Source: Bacteroidales bacterium | GTDB taxonomy: Bacteria > Bacteroidota > Bacteroidia > Bacteroidales > UBA12077 | Length of the DNA stretch: 64,000 nt | Assembly (NCBI GenBank): GCA_016342685.1 | Contig: JAEINU010000001.1 | Coordinates: 1 to 64,000 of the forward strand | Reading direction: 5' to 3' | Shown here: one piece after another, positions 60,986 through 64,000 of the stretch | Numbering within the stretch: position 1 is the stretch's first letter | Layout: each line of letters begins with the position of its first letter | Made by a program: the position numbers and the translations under genes | Notes under the pieces: model-generated | Told to the model about the DNA's origin: nothing | The model's input: only the letters and a program-made list of their open reading frames with translations | Databases searched by the model: none

Positions 60986-62707
60986 ATGACTGAAAAAATA
61001 AGACAAACTCTTAGAGATTCAAAGGTAGCCAGATGGACCGCTTTAGGTATTGTCGCTTTTACAATGCTTACAGGGTATTACCTTACAGATGCTATGGCTC
61101 CTTTAAAAGGTCTACTTGAAGGACAATTACAATGGAATAGTTCTGATTTTGGATTTTTTACTAGTGCCTATGGATGGTTCAATGTATTCCTTTTAATGTT
61201 AATTGTAGGAGGTATTATTCTTGATAAGATGGGAGTTCGTTTTACTGGATTAATGGCAGCAATTATTATGATATGTGGTACTGCAATAAAGTATTGGGCT
61301 GTTTCAACTCATTCTCTAGATGGTACAATGTGGCATATATTATTTTGGGATGTAAAAGCTCAAGTTTTTATGGCAGGATTAGGTTTTGCTATTTTTGGCG
61401 TTGGTGTTGAAGTGGCAGGTATAACAGTATCGAAAATTATTGTAAAATGGTTTAAAGGTAAAGAACTGGCATTAGCAATGGGTCTGGAAATGGCGACTGC
61501 ACGTTTAGGAACAGCACTTGCTATAGGTACATCAGTGCCTGTTGCAAAAGCATTTAATAATGTTTCTACACCAATTTTATTTGCCTTGGTATTGCTTTGT
61601 ATTGGTTTAATTTCTTTCATTATTTATATGTTTATGGATAAGAAATTAGATGCTTCTCAAGCTGCTTATGATCTAGATAATGACGTTGATGAAGAAGAAG
61701 AAGCTTTTAGAATATCAGATATTTGGAAAATTGTTACAAATAAAGGTTGGTGGTTTATTGCCATTTTATGTGTATTATTTTATTCATCTGTATTTCCTTT
61801 CTTGAAATATGCAACAGATTTAATGGTACAGAAATTTAACATTAATGAAGATTGGGCAGGTATCATTCCAGCTATGCTTCCTTTTGGTACAATTCTACTT
61901 ACACCTCTGTTTGGTAGTTTGTATGATCGAAAAGGTAAAGGTGCTACAATTATGATGATAGGTGCTGTTTTATTAATCGTTGTGCACTTATTATTCACAT
62001 TACCTTTCTTGAATCATTGGATGATTGCTATCATTCTTGTAATAATATTAGGAGTTGGATTTTCTTTGGTTCCATCTGCGATGTGGCCATCAGTTCCAAA
62101 AATTATTCCTGAAAAACAACTTGGTACTGCATATGCACTTATTTTCTGGGTTCAGAACTGGGGACTAATGGGTGTTCCTTATCTTATTGGTTGGGTACTT
62201 AATAAATATTGTTTTATTGGATACTTTGCGATTCTAGGAACAGGGTTTACTACAAATCAAGGTGGTAATATTGTAAAATTAGCAACTGTTGATCAACAAG
62301 TTTATGAGATTTCAGCAGTAGGTTCTATTGCTCGTAAGGATACTATAGTTCAGGTTTCTGATTTTGTTCTAGATCCAAATGGAATGGTTTCTGAAATAGT
62401 TGTTGCTACTGGAGATACAATCCAAAGAACAAGTATATCAGATAAAGCATTTAAAAAATTAGAAGAGACTAAAGAGGTTAAAGTACCATTATACTCATTT
62501 GAAGATAAAGGACGAGTTGATCATTTTATCACTGATAAGGGCGAAAGTGTGACAAAGTATAAAAATGTAGCTTCATTTTATAATTACACTATTCCGATGG
62601 GAATTTTTACTTTGCTTGGTGTTATAGCTCTATTGTTTGCATTTTTACTTAAAGCAGAAGATCGTAAAAAAGGTTATGGTCTAGAATTACCAAACATTCA
62701 GAATTAA
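60986..62707 (+). CDS. MFS transporter with a lipoyl-like extramembrane insert
   Basis: A 573-aa major-facilitator transporter, longer than the usual 400-450. MFS motif A-like segments are GGIILDKMGVRFTG (TM2-3 loop) and FGSLYDRKGKGATI (second half). A charged central loop (LDASQAAYDLDNDVDEEEEAF) separates the halves. An insert of about 115 residues (about 415-530) sits before the last TM helix. It contains GMVSEIVVATGDTIQRTSIS, which reads like one half of a lipoyl/barrel-sandwich domain, but without a clear modified Lys. The substrate cannot be read. A TATATTCG -7-like box is at 60939. A paralogue follows after a terminator. Confidence 0.85.
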   Translation: MTEKIRQTLRDSKVARWTALGIVAFTMLTGYYLTDAMAPLKGLLEGQLQWNSSDFGFFTSAYGWFNVFLLMLIVGGIILDKMGVRFTGLMAAIIMICGTAIKYWAVSTHSLDGTMWHILFWDVKAQVFMAGLGFAIFGVGVEVAGITVSKIIVKWFKGKELALAMGLEMATARLGTALAIGTSVPVAKAFNNVSTPILFALVLLCIGLISFIIYMFMDKKLDASQAAYDLDNDVDEEEEAFRISDIWKIVTNKGWWFIAILCVLFYSSVFPFLKYATDLMVQKFNINEDWAGIIPAMLPFGTILLTPLFGSLYDRKGKGATIMMIGAVLLIVVHLLFTLPFLNHWMIAIILVIILGVGFSLVPSAMWPSVPKIIPEKQLGTAYALIFWVQNWGLMGVPYLIGWVLNKYCFIGYFAILGTGFTTNQGGNIVKLATVDQQVYEISAVGSIARKDTIVQVSDFVLDPNGMVSEIVVATGDTIQRTSISDKAFKKLEETKEVKVPLYSFEDKGRVDHFITDKGESVTKYKNVASFYNYTIPMGIFTLLGVIALLFAFLLKAEDRKKGYGLELPNIQN

Positions 62708-62734
62708 CTGATAATTATAATATAATTAATAATA

Positions 62735-62767
62735 AAAAAGGCTGCTATACTACTAGGCAGCCTTTTT
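62735..62767 (+). terminator. Terminator of the first MFS gene
   Basis: AAAAAGGCTGC and GCAGCCTTTTT form an 11-bp stem with an 11-base loop and a T-run. Confidence 0.88.
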
Positions 62768-62943
62768 GTAATTAAAGGAAGTATGAATTAATTTCTTGTT
62801 TAAGATATGATTTTATCTGTTATTAATTACCTATAAAAATAAGTTTCAAATGAAAGTCATTTTTATAAGAATGTAATAAGTTTATATTTGCGAGACAATA
62901 ATGGAAGAATTATAAAAATCAATATTATATAAAAAATTAAATT

Positions 62944-64000
62944 ATGACAGAAACAATTAAAAAAACTATGAAAGATTCTGCTGCAATGCGGTGGTTAGTT
63001 TTAATACTAATTAGTAGTTTATTATTTAGTACTTACTGGTTTCAAGATTTTTATGGAGGCTTAAAAGGCTTAATGGAAATTGAATATGGTTTTAATAGCG
63101 AGCAATTTGGTCGTATGATTGGTTTAACAACCATTGCTAATATGTTCGGTATGATTATAGTTGGTGGTATTATTCTTGATAAGTGGGGGGTTAGAGTTGC
63201 AGGTCTTTTATTTGGGGGCATGGCAGTTTTAGGTGGTGTAATATCTGCTTTAGCTTCTTCTGGATTTTTTGGAACTGAATCATCAACAATGTTAAATTGG
63301 ATGATTGTTGGTAGAATATTTTTTGGATCAGGACTTGAAGTAGTCTGTGTTGTAGTAAATCGAACCGTTGTTAAGTGGTTTAAAGGATATGAACTTGCAC
63401 TTGCAATGGCAATCAGTATGGGTTTTGGTCGTTTAGGTAGTGCAATGGGTATTGCTTTATCCGGAGACATTGCAGTTCCACATGTTTCTGCTGCAGTAGT
63501 TTTAGCAGCAACAATTATTGGAATAACAGTATTATTTTTTGTTATTTATTTATTCTTAGATATTAAATTAGATAGGCAATTAAAATCAGATGATGATGTT
63601 GCTGCTGATGATTTTAAATTCTCAGATCTTATTAAGCTAATATCAAATAAGTCTTTTCTTTATATAGCCTTATTATGCGTATCTTTTTATGCAGCAGTTT
63701 TTCCATTTATTGCTTATGCACCTGATTTATTAATTAATAAATTCCAGTTTACTCGTGAATTAATTGGAGAAGGAAACATAATGTTGTTTGGTAGCACAAC
63801 TTTAGGTAATGCAAGTGTTTATGTTATGTTCTTTGTTTTTGCTATTTTATTTGCCGTTGTTCCAGGAAAGATTGCAAATAAATTGCAAAGGAAAGCATTT
63901 CTTGCAATCGTATTTGTTGTATTTATAGCATATATCTATGGAATACATACTCAATTACAATTGTGGTTTCAGAATGGTGCAAAAACAGCAAGTTTGATTC
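62944..64000 (+). CDS. MFS transporter, paralogue, truncated by window end
   Basis: At least 352 codons, open from ATG 62944 to the last base of the window. It is absent from the ORF track because no stop codon is reached. The start (MTETIKKTMKDSAAMRWLVLILI) closely parallels that of the preceding gene (MTEKIRQTLRDSKVARWTALGIV). Matching blocks include GGIILDKWGVRVAG, SGLEVVCVVVNRTVVKWFKGYELALAMA and FGRLGSAMGIALS. So it is a tandem duplicate with the same MFS fold, and may carry the same late insert, which would lie beyond the window. A TATATTTG -7-like box lies at 62883-62890. The substrate is unknown. Confidence 0.88.
   Translation, partial: MTETIKKTMKDSAAMRWLVLILISSLLFSTYWFQDFYGGLKGLMEIEYGFNSEQFGRMIGLTTIANMFGMIIVGGIILDKWGVRVAGLLFGGMAVLGGVISALASSGFFGTESSTMLNWMIVGRIFFGSGLEVVCVVVNRTVVKWFKGYELALAMAISMGFGRLGSAMGIALSGDIAVPHVSAAVVLAATIIGITVLFFVIYLFLDIKLDRQLKSDDDVAADDFKFSDLIKLISNKSFLYIALLCVSFYAAVFPFIAYAPDLLINKFQFTRELIGEGNIMLFGSTTLGNASVYVMFFVFAILFAVVPGKIANKLQRKAFLAIVFVVFIAYIYGIHTQLQLWFQNGAKTASLI

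Overview
The window looks like low-GC chromosomal DNA of a marine-type Bacteroidota, probably Marinilabiliales (inference from gene style, not from a marker gene). The evidence is a type IX secretion (T9SS) type B C-terminal domain beside a PorP/SprF partner, a TonB-dependent receptor with a carboxypeptidase-regulatory-like N-domain, propeller/Y_Y_Y sensors, TAnnTTTG-type promoters, and few Shine-Dalgarno sequences.

Region by region. (1) 79-1518: an intact two-ORF ISL3/ISAon1-like insertion sequence with recognisable terminal inverted repeats. (2) 1.9-24.4 kb: a surface locus. Two giant paralogous exported proteins (about 3,080 and 3,160 aa) each carry three modules of about 900-1,000 aa. They are followed by a 321-aa exported protein of different composition, a small protein with a gliding-motility type B CTD, and a PorP/SprF-family outer-membrane protein. 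The two giants and the 321-aa protein have no type A or type B CTD, but all three end in the same short tail, P-x-T-G-[PN]-x-Y-H-I-P. This is the best candidate for an undescribed system in the window. (3) 24.6-27.0 kb: a membrane-anchored TPR protein and a class C beta-lactamase-fold protein that has lost its catalytic Ser and Tyr. (4) 27.0-33.0 kb: an NtrC-type response regulator/histidine kinase pair divergent from a MacA-like adaptor and a LolD/MacB-like ATPase, then a small stress-like operon. Both outward units have sigma-54-like promoters (TGGCAT-N5-xTGxA) and paired operator-like 16-mers of one family. (5) 33.2-40.7 kb: a 20-residue-repeat pentapeptide-like protein, a LytS/LytTR two-component pair with a periplasmic propeller, a BadF/GlcNAc-kinase-like protein and an oligopeptide-binding lipoprotein. 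(6) 41.0-48.8 kb: a TonB receptor under a TPP riboswitch (thiamin uptake), thioredoxin, CCA-adding enzyme, a secreted endonuclease/phosphatase-fold protein, a large lipoprotein and a GNAT acetyltransferase. (7) 48.9-54.6 kb: a second, paralogous NtrC/kinase pair divergent from a MacB/FtsX permease, again with a sigma-54-like promoter and paired operators of a different sequence, plus a cupin. (8) 54.7-64 kb: a propeller-SpoIIE phosphatase, an acyl-CoA ligase, a SPOR lipoprotein, and two paralogous MFS transporters, the second cut by the window end.

How the parts may work together. The two sigma-54 circuits appear to be duplicated envelope-stress/export modules whose ABC exporter is split: adaptor and ATPase at one locus, permease at the other. 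The surface locus would supply large fibre-like proteins exported through T9SS, with the type B/PorP pair as the likely outer-membrane anchor. All functional statements are from reading the sequence. No database search was possible.
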